Of a stretch of 64,000 nucleotides of DNA, positions 1 through 8,765 are shown piece after piece. The notes under the pieces were generated by a model, which saw nothing but the letters and a program-made list of their open reading frames with translations, was not told the DNA's origin and did not search any database. This DNA comes from Rhodobacter sp. 24-YEA-8. Its GTDB lineage: Bacteria; Pseudomonadota; Alphaproteobacteria; Rhodobacterales; Rhodobacteraceae. How positions within the stretch are numbered: position 1 is the first letter of the stretch; every line of letters starts with the position of its first letter. The position numbers and the translations under genes were made by a program. The stretch spans positions 405,001-469,000 of the forward strand of contig NZ_FNSK01000002.1 of assembly GCF_900105075.1 (NCBI RefSeq), given 5' to 3'.

Positions 1-547
1 CGAGGCAGATATCGAGGTGTCGAGTATGGGCGGGCAGGTCCAGCGGCTCGAACGGGCCGCCGCCCTCCTGGTGCAGGACATTGATCTGCTGCACGAGTTT
101 GAGGAAATCACACATCTCGGCAAATGTGCCGTCGCGCCGGCCGCGGTCATTGTCCATCACATAGGCCGGCCCGCCGACCGAGGCGAAGATATGATCGCCG
201 CCGCCAAGCCGCAGATTGCGCGCGGGGTTGCGGGCGCGCAGCGTGAAATGCGCGGGCACGGTTTTCAGGGTCTCTTCGATCAGGCCGGGCGGAAAGCGCA
301 CTGTCTCATCTTCGATCAGGGCACCGGCCTGGCGGAACCGCTCACGCGCGCCGGGCTCCAGCACCCGCATGCCGATATCGCGCAGGACGCTCAGCGCGGC
401 CTCATGGATCTGTGCGACCTGGTCGTCGGATATCACCCGGACCGGATCATAGGTCCGGGGCTGCTGGCCGAAGGGCGGCTGGTCAAGCGCTCCGATCTGG
501 CGGGCGGCGCGGCGCGTACGGCGGGGGGAGGGGGTGGCGTCCGTCAT
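1..547 (-). CDS. Trimethylamine methyltransferase (MttB) family protein, 3' end outside window
   Basis: Only the N-terminal 182 residues are present; the gene runs off the left edge. The start is an ATG whose ATGA overlaps the stop of the upstream flavoprotein, so the two are translationally coupled. The N-terminal stretch with LRDIGMRVLEPGARERF, the helical region after it and GGPAYVMDNDRG are typical of MttB-superfamily proteins. Members of this family move a methyl group from a quaternary or tertiary amine (trimethylamine, glycine betaine, proline betaine, carnitine) to a corrinoid protein. The residue that separates pyrrolysine-containing MttB from the larger pyrrolysine-free group lies outside the window. 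In an alphaproteobacterium the pyrrolysine-free type is expected. Family assignment is fairly sure; the substrate is unknown. Confidence 0.75.
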   Translation of the reverse strand, partial: MTDATPSPRRTRRAARQIGALDQPPFGQQPRTYDPVRVISDDQVAQIHEAALSVLRDIGMRVLEPGARERFRQAGALIEDETVRFPPGLIEETLKTVPAHFTLRARNPARNLRLGGGDHIFASVGGPAYVMDNDRGRRDGTFAEMCDFLKLVQQINVLHQEGGGPFEPLDLPAHTRHLDICL

Positions 548-2658
548 TCGGCAGCCTCCGCCAGAAAATCGCGCGGGGCAAAGGGTGCGTCGCGGCCAAC
601 ATTGATCTGATGCGCCTCAAGGCCCAGCTCGCGCGCGGTGCGATGTCCCTGATATGTCGCATGGGCAATCGCGCCCGGCGCATTGGCGTCCCCGGTCAGA
701 TGCAGGCTGCGCACCCCCGCCGCTGCCAGGTCCGAGACCGCGAGCGCTTCATGCAGCGCCGATCCGCCTTCGCGCAGACCGGTGATCACCAGCGACCGCG
801 CGGCGACCCTGCTTTTTGCCCCAGAGAAGGTCTGGGCAAGGGTCAGGGTCTCACCATCAAAGCCCGTCACCACCTCAAGCGTGCGATAGGCGATCTCGCG
901 GCGGGCAAAGCTCTGATGCACCAGAGGCTGCTCATTCGTCATGATGCCCCAGGCCGCCGCCGCGCCGGAATTGGTGATATAGGTGACGGCATGGCCCTGA
1001 TCGGCCAGCATTTCGGCAATCGCCGACCCCATATAATAGTTGTCATAATCGAACACCGCCACCGGCCCCTCGGGGCGGGCGCCTGCCGCCAGATCATCGG
1101 GGGTATAGACACGCGGGCCGTCAACCCGGCCGGCGGGCAGCTCATTCATGCCACAGGTCACCGGCAGCCAGCGCGCACCGGTCGCCACGACCACATGCTG
1201 CGCGCCGAATTCCAGCACATCCGCCGCCTGCATCGGGCTTTCAGGGAACAGGGACACATTCGGCATCTGCGACAGCCGCCCGAGCCGGTATTCCGTCACC
1301 CGGTTCCAGGCCGAAAGGCCTGGGAGCCGCGATTCAAACCGCAGGCGCCCGCCAAACTCGCGCGCCTGATCGGCAAGCGTCACCCGGTAGCCCCGGCGCC
1401 CCAGCGTCAGCGCCGCCTCCATCCCCGAGGGACCGCCGCCGATCACCAGCACGTTCTCGGCCTCACCCTGAATGGCAGGGGCGGTCACCGGCACCTTCTC
1501 GGGATGCCAGCCGCGCCGCCACTCCTCACCCGCGGTGGGGTTTTGGGTGCAGCGGACCCAGACCCCGTCATGCCAGGACGAAATGCACAGGTTGCAGCCG
1601 ATACATTCGCGGATCTCGTCCTCGCGCCCGGTGCGGATCTTTTCGGGCAGGAACGGATCGGCGATTGACGGCCGCGCGCCGCCGATGAAATCCAGTACGC
1701 CCCGCCGCAGCATCGATACCATCGTATCGGGCGAGGTAAAGCGCCCTACCCCGACGACCGGCTTGTCGGTCAGCTGCTTGACGAAGGAAATCACCGCCTC
1801 ATGGCTGCCTTCGGACGAATAGCGCGAGACGGAGCAGTCGGTCGAAGAATAATCCATCTTCACATCAAACAGGTCAGGCGCATCGGCCAGAAGCGAGATC
1901 ACCTCATGCGCCTCGCTTTCGGCAGTGTCGGACGGGCGGGCGCGCAACTCCTGCAGCGAGATACGCAGGGCCACCGCCTGGCGGCCATGCGTCGCCTCGC
2001 GCACGGCGTCGATCAGCTCGATCAGCAGGCGCGCGCGGTTGCGGGCGCTGCCCCCATAGGCATCGGTGCGTTTGTTATAGTCGGAGAGCAGGAACTGATA
2101 GGGCAGATAGCCCATGCCGGCATAGACATAGAGGATGTCAAACCCCGCCTGTTCAGCCCGGACCGCTGCCTCCGCATGCCAGCGGATCAGATCGCGAATA
2201 TCACTGCTGTCCATCACGCGGGGCCGCGCAGAGGACATAAAGCCCGGATGCCCCGCCATCCAGGGCACGCCCGAGGGCGACAGCGAGGCGAGCCGCGTGG
2301 TGCGGTTCATCGTCACCGCTCCTCCATGCCAGAGTTCGACCCCGGCCAGCGCGCCATGCGCGTGAACCGCGTCGGTCATCAGCGCATGCGCGCGGATATC
2401 GGCCTCATCCCAGAGCGTTGCCGCCGGGAAAGGGCTGTCATCCGAAGAGGGATGCACCGAGCAGGCGCCTGTCGAGATCACGCCCCAGCCGCCCTCGGCC
2501 TTCATGGCGCGGAAGGCCGCGCGCACATGCGGGGCGGCATTTGTCATGCCACTGGCATGCGGGACCTGGAAAAAGCGGTTCTTTGCGAGTTTCGGCCCGA
2601 TCGCCAGCGGCTCAAACAGCACATCATAGCGCGGGTTCCTGGCGGTTGGCTGCGACAT
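544..2658 (-). CDS. Trimethylamine/dimethylglycine dehydrogenase-like FMN/[4Fe-4S] flavoprotein
   Basis: A 704-residue protein with an N-terminal Old Yellow Enzyme TIM barrel (about 1-350), a four-cysteine iron-sulfur motif CX2CX2CX11C (Cys352, 355, 358, 370) and a C-terminal FAD/NAD-type Rossmann region beginning at GGGPSG (407-412). This is the layout of trimethylamine and dimethylamine dehydrogenases, of DgcA (dimethylglycine) and of stachydrine/hydroxyproline-betaine demethylases. Such enzymes oxidatively remove N-methyl groups as formaldehyde and pass electrons to an ETF-type acceptor. I chose the ATG at 2658 because AAGGA lies 7 nt upstream; a start 21 nt earlier (2679) is open but lacks a good ribosome site. 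It is coupled to the MttB-family gene, so the pair probably acts on one methylated amine. The exact substrate cannot be read from sequence. Confidence 0.85.
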   Translation of the reverse strand: MSQPTARNPRYDVLFEPLAIGPKLAKNRFFQVPHASGMTNAAPHVRAAFRAMKAEGGWGVISTGACSVHPSSDDSPFPAATLWDEADIRAHALMTDAVHAHGALAGVELWHGGAVTMNRTTRLASLSPSGVPWMAGHPGFMSSARPRVMDSSDIRDLIRWHAEAAVRAEQAGFDILYVYAGMGYLPYQFLLSDYNKRTDAYGGSARNRARLLIELIDAVREATHGRQAVALRISLQELRARPSDTAESEAHEVISLLADAPDLFDVKMDYSSTDCSVSRYSSEGSHEAVISFVKQLTDKPVVGVGRFTSPDTMVSMLRRGVLDFIGGARPSIADPFLPEKIRTGREDEIRECIGCNLCISSWHDGVWVRCTQNPTAGEEWRRGWHPEKVPVTAPAIQGEAENVLVIGGGPSGMEAALTLGRRGYRVTLADQAREFGGRLRFESRLPGLSAWNRVTEYRLGRLSQMPNVSLFPESPMQAADVLEFGAQHVVVATGARWLPVTCGMNELPAGRVDGPRVYTPDDLAAGARPEGPVAVFDYDNYYMGSAIAEMLADQGHAVTYITNSGAAAAWGIMTNEQPLVHQSFARREIAYRTLEVVTGFDGETLTLAQTFSGAKSRVAARSLVITGLREGGSALHEALAVSDLAAAGVRSLHLTGDANAPGAIAHATYQGHRTARELGLEAHQINVGRDAPFAPRDFLAEAAE

Positions 2659-2842
2659 CGGACCATCCTTGTTGAACATATATACAGTAGCGGTGGAAAT
2701 TTCAGCGGGTCAAGCCCGTTCGATGCAGCTATATAAGAATAATGCATGCTCAATTCAGTGAGAATATTCAGGCTTTCAGACGCAAAAAATCGTTTGCCAC
2801 TAGAAATTCTTTATTGCATTGTTGTTCAACAAAGGAGCCGCT
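2659..2842. promoter_or_regulatory. Divergent promoter region with mirrored TTGTTCAACAA-type leaders
   Basis: This AT-rich gap separates the leftward flavoprotein/MttB pair from the rightward hydrolase-transporter operon. On the plus strand TTGTTCAACAA (2822-2832), a perfect 5-1-5 palindrome, runs into the AAAGGAG ribosome site. On the minus strand TGTTCAACAA (2669-2678) runs into AAGGA in the same way. The two gene sets therefore carry nearly identical leaders in mirror orientation, which looks like a pair of operators for a shared regulator. The TetR gene at 10376 is a candidate. That is inference. Confidence 0.45.
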
Positions 2843-4870
2843 ATGCACGATCACAGCCAGTTCCAGAACCCGGTTCGCATCATCGAGAACCTGTTTATCC
2901 CGCTGAATGACGGGACCAGACTGGCCGCAAAGCTCTGGCTGCCGGTCGGGCCGGACGGGGCCGATATGCCCTCGCCTGCGGTGCTCGAATATCTGCCTTA
3001 CCGCAAGCATGATGGCACCCGCACCCGGGACAATGCCATGCATGAATATCTGGCAGGCCATGGCTATGCGGCGATCCGGGTCGATATTCGTGGCACCGGC
3101 GAGAGCGACGGCATCATCACTGACGAATATTCGGTGCAGGAACAGATCGACGGCTGCGAGCTGATCGCCTGGATCGCCGCTCAGGGATGGTGTGATGGCC
3201 AGGTCACCATGATCGGCATCAGCTGGGGCGGATTTAACGGATTGCAGATCGCCGCGCGCCAGCCGCCGGCGCTGAAGACCGTGATCACCGTCGGCTCGAC
3301 CGATGACCGCTTCGCAACCGATATCCACCGGGTCGGCGGCTGTCTGTCAAAGGATGATTTCGACTGGTCCTCGACCATGTTCGCCAATAATGACCTGCCG
3401 CCTGATGAGGCAATTGTCGGGCCGCGCTGGCGCGAGATCTGGATGCAGCGGATCGAGGCGAACTTCCCCTGGATGCTCACCTGGCTGCGCCACCAGCGCC
3501 GCGATGACTACTGGAAACAGGGCTCGGTCTGCGAGGATTTCTCAAAAATCACCATTCCGGTCTATGCTGTCTCGGGCTGGGCCGACAATTACTCCGAAGC
3601 GGTGCCGCGTCTGCTGGCCGGGCTTTCGGGGCCACGGCTGGGGCTGGTCGGCCCCTGGGCCCATTCCTACCCCTATGATGTGTCGGTGGCGCCTGCCATC
3701 GGCTGGCTGCAGGAAGTGCTGCGCTGGTGCGATCACTGGATGAAAGGCCGCGAGACCGGTATCATGGACGAGCCGCTTTACCGCACCTGGATGCAGGAAC
3801 CCGTGCCGCCGCGCACCTGCTACCTGGAGCGCCCCGGCCGCTGGATCGGCGAGCCGTCCTGGCCATCGCCACATGTCACGCCGCGCCTCCTGCATCTGAA
3901 TGCGGGCCACCAGCTGGGCGAGGAAGCCGGGCCGGTGCAGGGCCTGCCGGTCTGCTCGCCCCTGTGGGTGGGCCTGACCGCCGGCGAGGTCGGGCGCTAC
4001 GGCGAGAATGCCGACTGGGCCACCGATCAGCGCATGGATGATGGCGGCAGCCTCGTCTTCCTCTCGGACCCGCTGCCTGAACGGATCGAGCTGTTGGGCG
4101 CGCCACAGGTCATGTTGCGGTTTGCCTCTGACAAGCCGATGGCGCTGGTCTCGGTCAGGCTTAATGATGTGGCGCCGGACGGCTCGTCGACCCGGATCGG
4201 CATCGGCATCCTGAACCTCACGCATCGCAAAAGCCATGAATTCCCCGAGGCTCTGGTGCCCGGTGTCTTCACCGATGCGACCGTCGAGATGGAGGATATT
4301 GCGGTTGCGGTTCCTGCCGGTCACCGGCTGGCAATCTCAATTTCCACCACTTACTGGCCGATTGCCTGGCCCTCGCCCGAGCCTGCCACGCTGACCATTC
4401 AGACCGGCGAGAGCCGTCTGATGCTGCCTGTGCGGGCACCGCAGGCGAGCGATGGCACCCTGCGCGCGTTTGACCCGCCGGCTTCTGCGGAAAACACACC
4501 GCAAATCTCGCATCCGGTGGAGGCTGCGGCCCGGCGCGAAGTGCGTCACGATCTGTTGACCGGCCGCATGACCGTCGATTTTCCGCGCTGGACCGGCATC
4601 AGCGAGATGCCCGATATCGGGCATATCCACCGCGCCGAATGCCTGTCGCGCTATGAAATCACCGACGGAGACCCGCTTTCAGCCACCACCCTCACCAAAT
4701 TCCGGGTGGAGATCGAGCGCAAGGGCCTGACCGCCAGCCATGAAAGCGAAGGGCGGCTGACCTGCGACGCCACCCATTTCCGTGTTGAGATGACGGTGAC
4801 CATCCGCGAGAATGGCACGGTGATCTTTACGCGCAACTGGGATGAGAGGATCGCTCGTGACCATCTCTGA
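2843..4870 (+). CDS. CocE/NonD family hydrolase (S15 peptidase-like)
   Basis: A 675-residue serine hydrolase of the CocE / X-prolyl dipeptidyl-peptidase family. It has an alpha/beta-hydrolase core with nucleophile Ser127 in GISWGG, probable acid Asp248 in SGWADNY and His274 in GPWAHSY. Tyr53 in LPYRK fits the oxyanion-hole tyrosine of CocE. The C-terminal third is the jelly-roll domain of this family. There is no signal peptide, so it should act in the cytoplasm on an imported ester or amide. The ATG at 2843 follows AAAGGAG at 2831-2837. It heads an operon with a complete Dpp-type importer, so the transporter probably supplies its substrate. The chemistry class is sure; the natural substrate (acyl ester, prolyl peptide or beta-lactam-like amide) is not. 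Confidence 0.88.
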   Translation: MHDHSQFQNPVRIIENLFIPLNDGTRLAAKLWLPVGPDGADMPSPAVLEYLPYRKHDGTRTRDNAMHEYLAGHGYAAIRVDIRGTGESDGIITDEYSVQEQIDGCELIAWIAAQGWCDGQVTMIGISWGGFNGLQIAARQPPALKTVITVGSTDDRFATDIHRVGGCLSKDDFDWSSTMFANNDLPPDEAIVGPRWREIWMQRIEANFPWMLTWLRHQRRDDYWKQGSVCEDFSKITIPVYAVSGWADNYSEAVPRLLAGLSGPRLGLVGPWAHSYPYDVSVAPAIGWLQEVLRWCDHWMKGRETGIMDEPLYRTWMQEPVPPRTCYLERPGRWIGEPSWPSPHVTPRLLHLNAGHQLGEEAGPVQGLPVCSPLWVGLTAGEVGRYGENADWATDQRMDDGGSLVFLSDPLPERIELLGAPQVMLRFASDKPMALVSVRLNDVAPDGSSTRIGIGILNLTHRKSHEFPEALVPGVFTDATVEMEDIAVAVPAGHRLAISISTTYWPIAWPSPEPATLTIQTGESRLMLPVRAPQASDGTLRAFDPPASAENTPQISHPVEAAARREVRHDLLTGRMTVDFPRWTGISEMPDIGHIHRAECLSRYEITDGDPLSATTLTKFRVEIERKGLTASHESEGRLTCDATHFRVEMTVTIRENGTVIFTRNWDERIARDHL

Positions 4871-4979
4871 CCCCGAAGCTGATCCTCCGCTTAGCGCGCC
4901 TCTGCGCCGGGTATGGCGCGCAAAGGACGTCCGGCCCGAACCTGACGGGTCGTTGTGCCAGAGGTGCCGCAGATGCTGA
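4857..4979 (+). CDS. Possible 40-residue coupled leader peptide between hydrolase and transporter
   Basis: A GTG-started frame of 40 codons fills the otherwise empty gap. It begins 14 nt before the end of the hydrolase gene and ends on a TGA overlapping the start region of the first permease (ATGCTGA). Its product ends in a cysteine-rich tail (CQRCRRC). The double overlap would fit translational coupling, but there is no clear ribosome site and the composition is not distinctive. It may be chance. Confidence 0.15.
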   Translation: MTISDPEADPPLSAPLRRVWRAKDVRPEPDGSLCQRCRRC

Positions 4980-5923
4980 GCTATGCCATCCGGCGCATCG
5001 GGCTTGCGATACTGATACTCGTGATCGTTATGCTTGCGATGTATGCGATGGTGTTTCTGGTGCCGGGCGATCCGGCATCCCTGGCGCTCGGACCAAGGGC
5101 CACGCCCGAGCTGAAGGCCGAACTCAACGCCAGAATGGGCCTTGATCAGCCGTTGCAGACCCAGATCTGGAACTTCTTCTCGAACGCGCTGCGGGGTGAT
5201 CTGGGCTATGACGTCTGGTCAAAGCGGCCGGTGCTGGATCAGATCCTCGAAGTGTTTCCCAATACGCTGATCCTCGGACTGGTCGCGCTTGGCCTGGCGC
5301 TGGTGTTCGGGGTGGCGCTTGGCTGTGTCGCGGTGGTCTGGCGCGACACCTGGATTGACCGGCTTCTGGGGGTGCTGTCGGTCTCGATGATCGCCGTGCC
5401 CTCTTTCGTCATCGCGCTTTACTCGCTGCTGATTTTCGCGGTCTGGCTGAACTGGTTGCCCGCCATCGGTGCGGGTCAGGCCGGGGATCTCGGCAGCCAG
5501 ATCCGCGCGGTGATCCTGCCGGCTTTCGCCATCGGCATCACCTGGGTCGGCTATCTGGCCCGGCTGGTGCGCGCCTCGATGCTGGAGGTGATGGGCGCCA
5601 GCCATATCCGCACCGCCCGCGCCTTTGGCCTGTCCGAGACCAAGATCGTTACCCGCTACGCGCTGCGCCTCGCGATCATCCCGACCATTGCGATCCTTGC
5701 AGTCGGGTTCGGCTCCATCCTGTCATCGGCGGTCTTTGTCGAGACGGTGTTTTCGCGGCCAGGGATCGGCTCTCTGATCACCTCGGCGGTGGCGAAACGG
5801 AATTACCCGCTGGTGATGGGCACGGTGCTTTTCATGACCGCCTTTTACCTCTTCATCGTCACTGCTGCCGATCTGCTGATCGCGCGGCTTGATCCGAGGG
5901 TTCGCGATGTCTTCCGCAGCTGA
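4973..5923 (+). CDS. Dipeptide/oligopeptide-type ABC transporter permease (DppB-like)
   Basis: A 316-residue inner-membrane permease with about six transmembrane segments. It begins LSYAIRRIG, as DppB/OppB proteins do, and carries the cytoplasmic EAA-type loop around HIRTARAFGLSETK that docks on the ATPase. The ATG at 4973 is preferred over a GTG at 4955 because AGAGG lies 8 nt upstream. Its end overlaps the next permease gene by 17 nt. It is the first half of the membrane pore of the rightward transporter. Confidence 0.93.
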   Translation: MLSYAIRRIGLAILILVIVMLAMYAMVFLVPGDPASLALGPRATPELKAELNARMGLDQPLQTQIWNFFSNALRGDLGYDVWSKRPVLDQILEVFPNTLILGLVALGLALVFGVALGCVAVVWRDTWIDRLLGVLSVSMIAVPSFVIALYSLLIFAVWLNWLPAIGAGQAGDLGSQIRAVILPAFAIGITWVGYLARLVRASMLEVMGASHIRTARAFGLSETKIVTRYALRLAIIPTIAILAVGFGSILSSAVFVETVFSRPGIGSLITSAVAKRNYPLVMGTVLFMTAFYLFIVTAADLLIARLDPRVRDVFRS

Positions 5924-6797
5924 GCCGGCGCCCGCCGATCCCCTCTCTCGGGTGCGCCCGCAAGGCGCTTTCTCCAGGCTGATGTCGGATCCGATGGGCG
6001 CGACCGGCGCGGTCCTGGTGGGCAGCTTCCTGCTGATTGCGATCCTGGCGCCCTGGATCACCCCCTTTGACCCGCTGAAAATCGACGTGAAGTCAAAGCT
6101 CCTCGGCCCGAGCCTCACTCATCTGGCGGGAACCGACCAGCTGGGCCGCGATACCTTCTCGCGGCTGATCATGGGAACCCGCAACGCGCTGGCCATCGCC
6201 CTTGGCGCCACCGGAATCGCCGGGGCCATCGGCCTTATCCTCGGGCTGATCGCGGGCTATGGGCCGCGCTGGCTGGACGGGCTTCTGGTGCTGGTACTGG
6301 ATTCCCTCTCTTCCCTGCCGATGATCCTCTTCGCGCTGGCCGTGATCACCGTCATGGGACCGGGCACCCAGACGCTGCTGCTGGTGATCGTGCTGGTCTC
6401 GATCCCGGGCTATGCAAGGCTGATCCGGGCGCAGGTGCTGGGCCTGAAAAACGCCGATTTCATCGAGGCTGAACGCACGATGGGCGCCTCGACTGCGCGC
6501 ATTCTGTTGCGCCATCTCCTGCCCAATGTGGTCGGGCCGCTGGTGATCGTGCTGTCAATGGATGTGCCGGTGGTCATCATGCTTGAGGCAGGGCTCTCCT
6601 ACCTCAACCTTGGTGTCAAACCGCCGACGCCCTCCTGGGGGAACATCCTCTATGACGGCTATACCTCGCTCCGGCAGCAGCCGACGCTGGTGATCGCAGG
6701 CGGTATTCCCCTGGTGCTGGCGACCATCGGCTTCACCTTCCTGGGCGAGGGCCTGCGCGATGCGCTTGATCCGAAACTGAAGCGGAGGCAGGCATGA
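5907..6797 (+). CDS. Dipeptide/oligopeptide-type ABC transporter permease (DppC-like)
   Basis: A 296-residue DppC/OppC-family permease. It has the N-terminal membrane anchor with the family phrase LAGTDQLGRDTFSRLI, then the six-segment MetI domain with an EAA loop at FIEAERTMGAST and the conserved ending LGEGLRDALDPKLK. The ATG at 5907 follows GAGGG. Its stop overlaps the ATPase start as ATGA. It should pair with the upstream DppB-like subunit. Confidence 0.93.
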   Translation: MSSAAEPAPADPLSRVRPQGAFSRLMSDPMGATGAVLVGSFLLIAILAPWITPFDPLKIDVKSKLLGPSLTHLAGTDQLGRDTFSRLIMGTRNALAIALGATGIAGAIGLILGLIAGYGPRWLDGLLVLVLDSLSSLPMILFALAVITVMGPGTQTLLLVIVLVSIPGYARLIRAQVLGLKNADFIEAERTMGASTARILLRHLLPNVVGPLVIVLSMDVPVVIMLEAGLSYLNLGVKPPTPSWGNILYDGYTSLRQQPTLVIAGGIPLVLATIGFTFLGEGLRDALDPKLKRRQA

Positions 6798-7741
6798 CTG
6801 CTCTTCTGGAAGTCACAGAGTTGCGGCTGTCTTATGGCCCGGTCCAGGCCCTGCGCGGCGCCAGCCTGACGGCGCGGGCCGGCGAGGTGATCGGCATCGT
6901 CGGCGAAAGCGGCTGCGGCAAATCCACACTTGCCTCGGCCCTGATCGGCCTGCCGGCCCCTGGCGCCACCCTATCGGGTGAGTTGCGGATCAGGGGGGAG
7001 GACATGATCACCACCACCGAAGCGCGGCGACGGGAGCTGCGCGGCGACAGGGTGGCGATGATTTTCCAGGACCCGATGAGCGCCTTCAACCCGGTGCTGA
7101 CTCTGGGCCAGCAACTGGTCGACTTCCAGCATCGCGCAAATGTGTCGCGCGCGGAAAAGCTCGCCCGTGCGCGTGCTATGCTGGCAAGCGTCGGCATCCC
7201 CGACCCGGAGCTCGTGCTCAGGCGCTACATGCATGAACTGTCGGGCGGCATGCGCCAGCGCGCGGCGATTGCGGCGGCCCTGATGATGCAGCCGGATCTG
7301 CTGATTGCCGATGAGCCGACCACCGCGCTGGATGTGACGATGGAGGCGCAGATCATCCACCTGTTTCGCGAATTGCGCCAGCAGTATCAGGGCTCCATCG
7401 TCATCGTCACCCATCATCTGGGTGTGGTGGGCGAACTGTGTGACCGTGTCTATGTCATGTATGCCGGCGAGGTGGTCGAAGAGGGCACCACCGATGAAAT
7501 CTACCACAATGCCCGCCACCCCTATGCCCGTGCACTGATCGCCTGTGATCCGGCCCATATTCAGGGCCCGGTCGCGCGCCTGCCCACGATACCGGGCCGC
7601 CTGCCCGATCTGACGGCACCGCCCGCCGGCTGCGCCTTTGCCAGCCGATGCCCACAGGCAGCCCCCGGCTGTGCCCACCCCGTCCCGCGCGTGCGGCTGA
7701 GCGAAAGCCACGCGGTCCTGTGTCATCAGGTGACGCCATGA
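6794..7741 (+). CDS. Dipeptide/oligopeptide-type ABC transporter ATP-binding protein (DppD-like)
   Basis: A 315-residue ATPase with Walker [10 protein letters not shown], signature LSGGMRQR, Walker [13 protein letters not shown], switch histidine in THHLGV, and a C-terminal oligopeptide-transporter extension (oligo_HPY) containing the cysteine run [14 protein letters not shown], which in DppD-type proteins can hold an iron-sulfur cluster. Both ends overlap neighbours by ATGA. It forms a heterodimer with the next ATPase to drive import. Confidence 0.93.
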   Translation: MTALLEVTELRLSYGPVQALRGASLTARAGEVIGIVGESGCGKSTLASALIGLPAPGATLSGELRIRGEDMITTTEARRRELRGDRVAMIFQDPMSAFNPVLTLGQQLVDFQHRANVSRAEKLARARAMLASVGIPDPELVLRRYMHELSGGMRQRAAIAAALMMQPDLLIADEPTTALDVTMEAQIIHLFRELRQQYQGSIVIVTHHLGVVGELCDRVYVMYAGEVVEEGTTDEIYHNARHPYARALIACDPAHIQGPVARLPTIPGRLPDLTAPPAGCAFASRCPQAAPGCAHPVPRVRLSESHAVLCHQVTP

Positions 7742-8739
7742 ACGTGCTTTACGAGGTCAGCGATCTGCGCGTCGATATGGCATTGCCGGGCGATCTCTTG
7801 TCGGCCCTGCTGCCCTTTCGCCGTCCGGTGATCAACATCCTCAACGGCATCACACTGACCCTGAACCGGGGCGAGACGCTGGGGATCGTCGGCGAAAGCG
7901 GCTCTGGCAAGACCACCCTTGCGCGCACCATGCTTGGCCTTGTGCCCGCAAGCGGCGGCCAGTTGCGCTTTGACGGCGAGACTGTCGGCCCCGCGCAGAT
8001 ACGCCGGCTGCGGCGCGAGACCGCGATGATGTTTCAGGACGCTGTCGCCTCGCTCTCACCCCGGATGCGGGTCGGTGACCTGATCACCGAACCTTTCGTG
8101 ATCCATGGCCCGGCCCCCGCCAACCGGCAGGCACGCGCGGGGGAGATGCTGGCGCGGGTCGGCCTGCCGCCCGCTATGGCCGACCGCTATCCGCATGAGC
8201 TGTCGGGCGGCCAGGCCCGGCGGGTCAGTGTGGCGCGCGCGCTGGCGCTTGATCCGGCTCTGGTCATCGCGGATGAGCCGACGGCGGGTCTTGATGTCTC
8301 GATCCAGGGAGAGATCCTCAACCTGCTCTCAGATCTCAAGGAAAGCCGCGGCGTCAGCTTTCTGATCATCACCCATAATCTGGCGGTGGTGCGCAATACC
8401 GCCGACCGCATCGCCATTCTCTATCTCGGGCGGCTGGTCGAGACCGGGCCCGCCGCAGAGGTCTTCGCAAGGCCCGCGCATCCCTATACGGCCAGCCTGA
8501 TCGCCTCAGAGCCGGATCCCGATCCGCGCCGCCGCCGCGCCGATCTGGCGATCAAAGGAGAGATCCCCGGCCTCCTGCGTCGTCCGAAAGGCTGCGAGTT
8601 CCACAGCCGTTGCCCGCGGGCGATGAGCCTGTGCCGCGAGACGCGCCCCGCTTTGCGTGAGATCGCCCCCGGGCGGTCTGTCAGCTGCCATCTCGCCGTC
8701 CCTGATTTCCCTGACTTGCCCATAAACCGGGCCAATTAA
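7738..8739 (+). CDS. Dipeptide/oligopeptide-type ABC transporter ATP-binding protein (DppF-like)
   Basis: A 333-residue second ATPase of the rightward transporter. It has Walker A GESGSGKTT, signature LSGGQARR, Walker B LVIADEPTAGLD, and the oligo_HPY tail with CEFHSRCPRAMSLC. An insertion near residues 15-30 lengthens the N-terminal strand region compared with the DppD-like partner. The ATG at 7738 overlaps the previous stop as ATGA, which fixes the start. Confidence 0.92.
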   Translation: MNVLYEVSDLRVDMALPGDLLSALLPFRRPVINILNGITLTLNRGETLGIVGESGSGKTTLARTMLGLVPASGGQLRFDGETVGPAQIRRLRRETAMMFQDAVASLSPRMRVGDLITEPFVIHGPAPANRQARAGEMLARVGLPPAMADRYPHELSGGQARRVSVARALALDPALVIADEPTAGLDVSIQGEILNLLSDLKESRGVSFLIITHNLAVVRNTADRIAILYLGRLVETGPAAEVFARPAHPYTASLIASEPDPDPRRRRADLAIKGEIPGLLRRPKGCEFHSRCPRAMSLCRETRPALREIAPGRSVSCHLAVPDFPDLPINRAN

Positions 8740-8765
8740 ACAAAAACCGACAGTGGAGAGACATC

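Noticed and set aside
17..1668. Long plus-strand frames across the MttB and flavoprotein genes
   Set aside because: They are opposite-strand shadows typical of high-GC DNA; the minus-strand products match known families and the plus frames do not.
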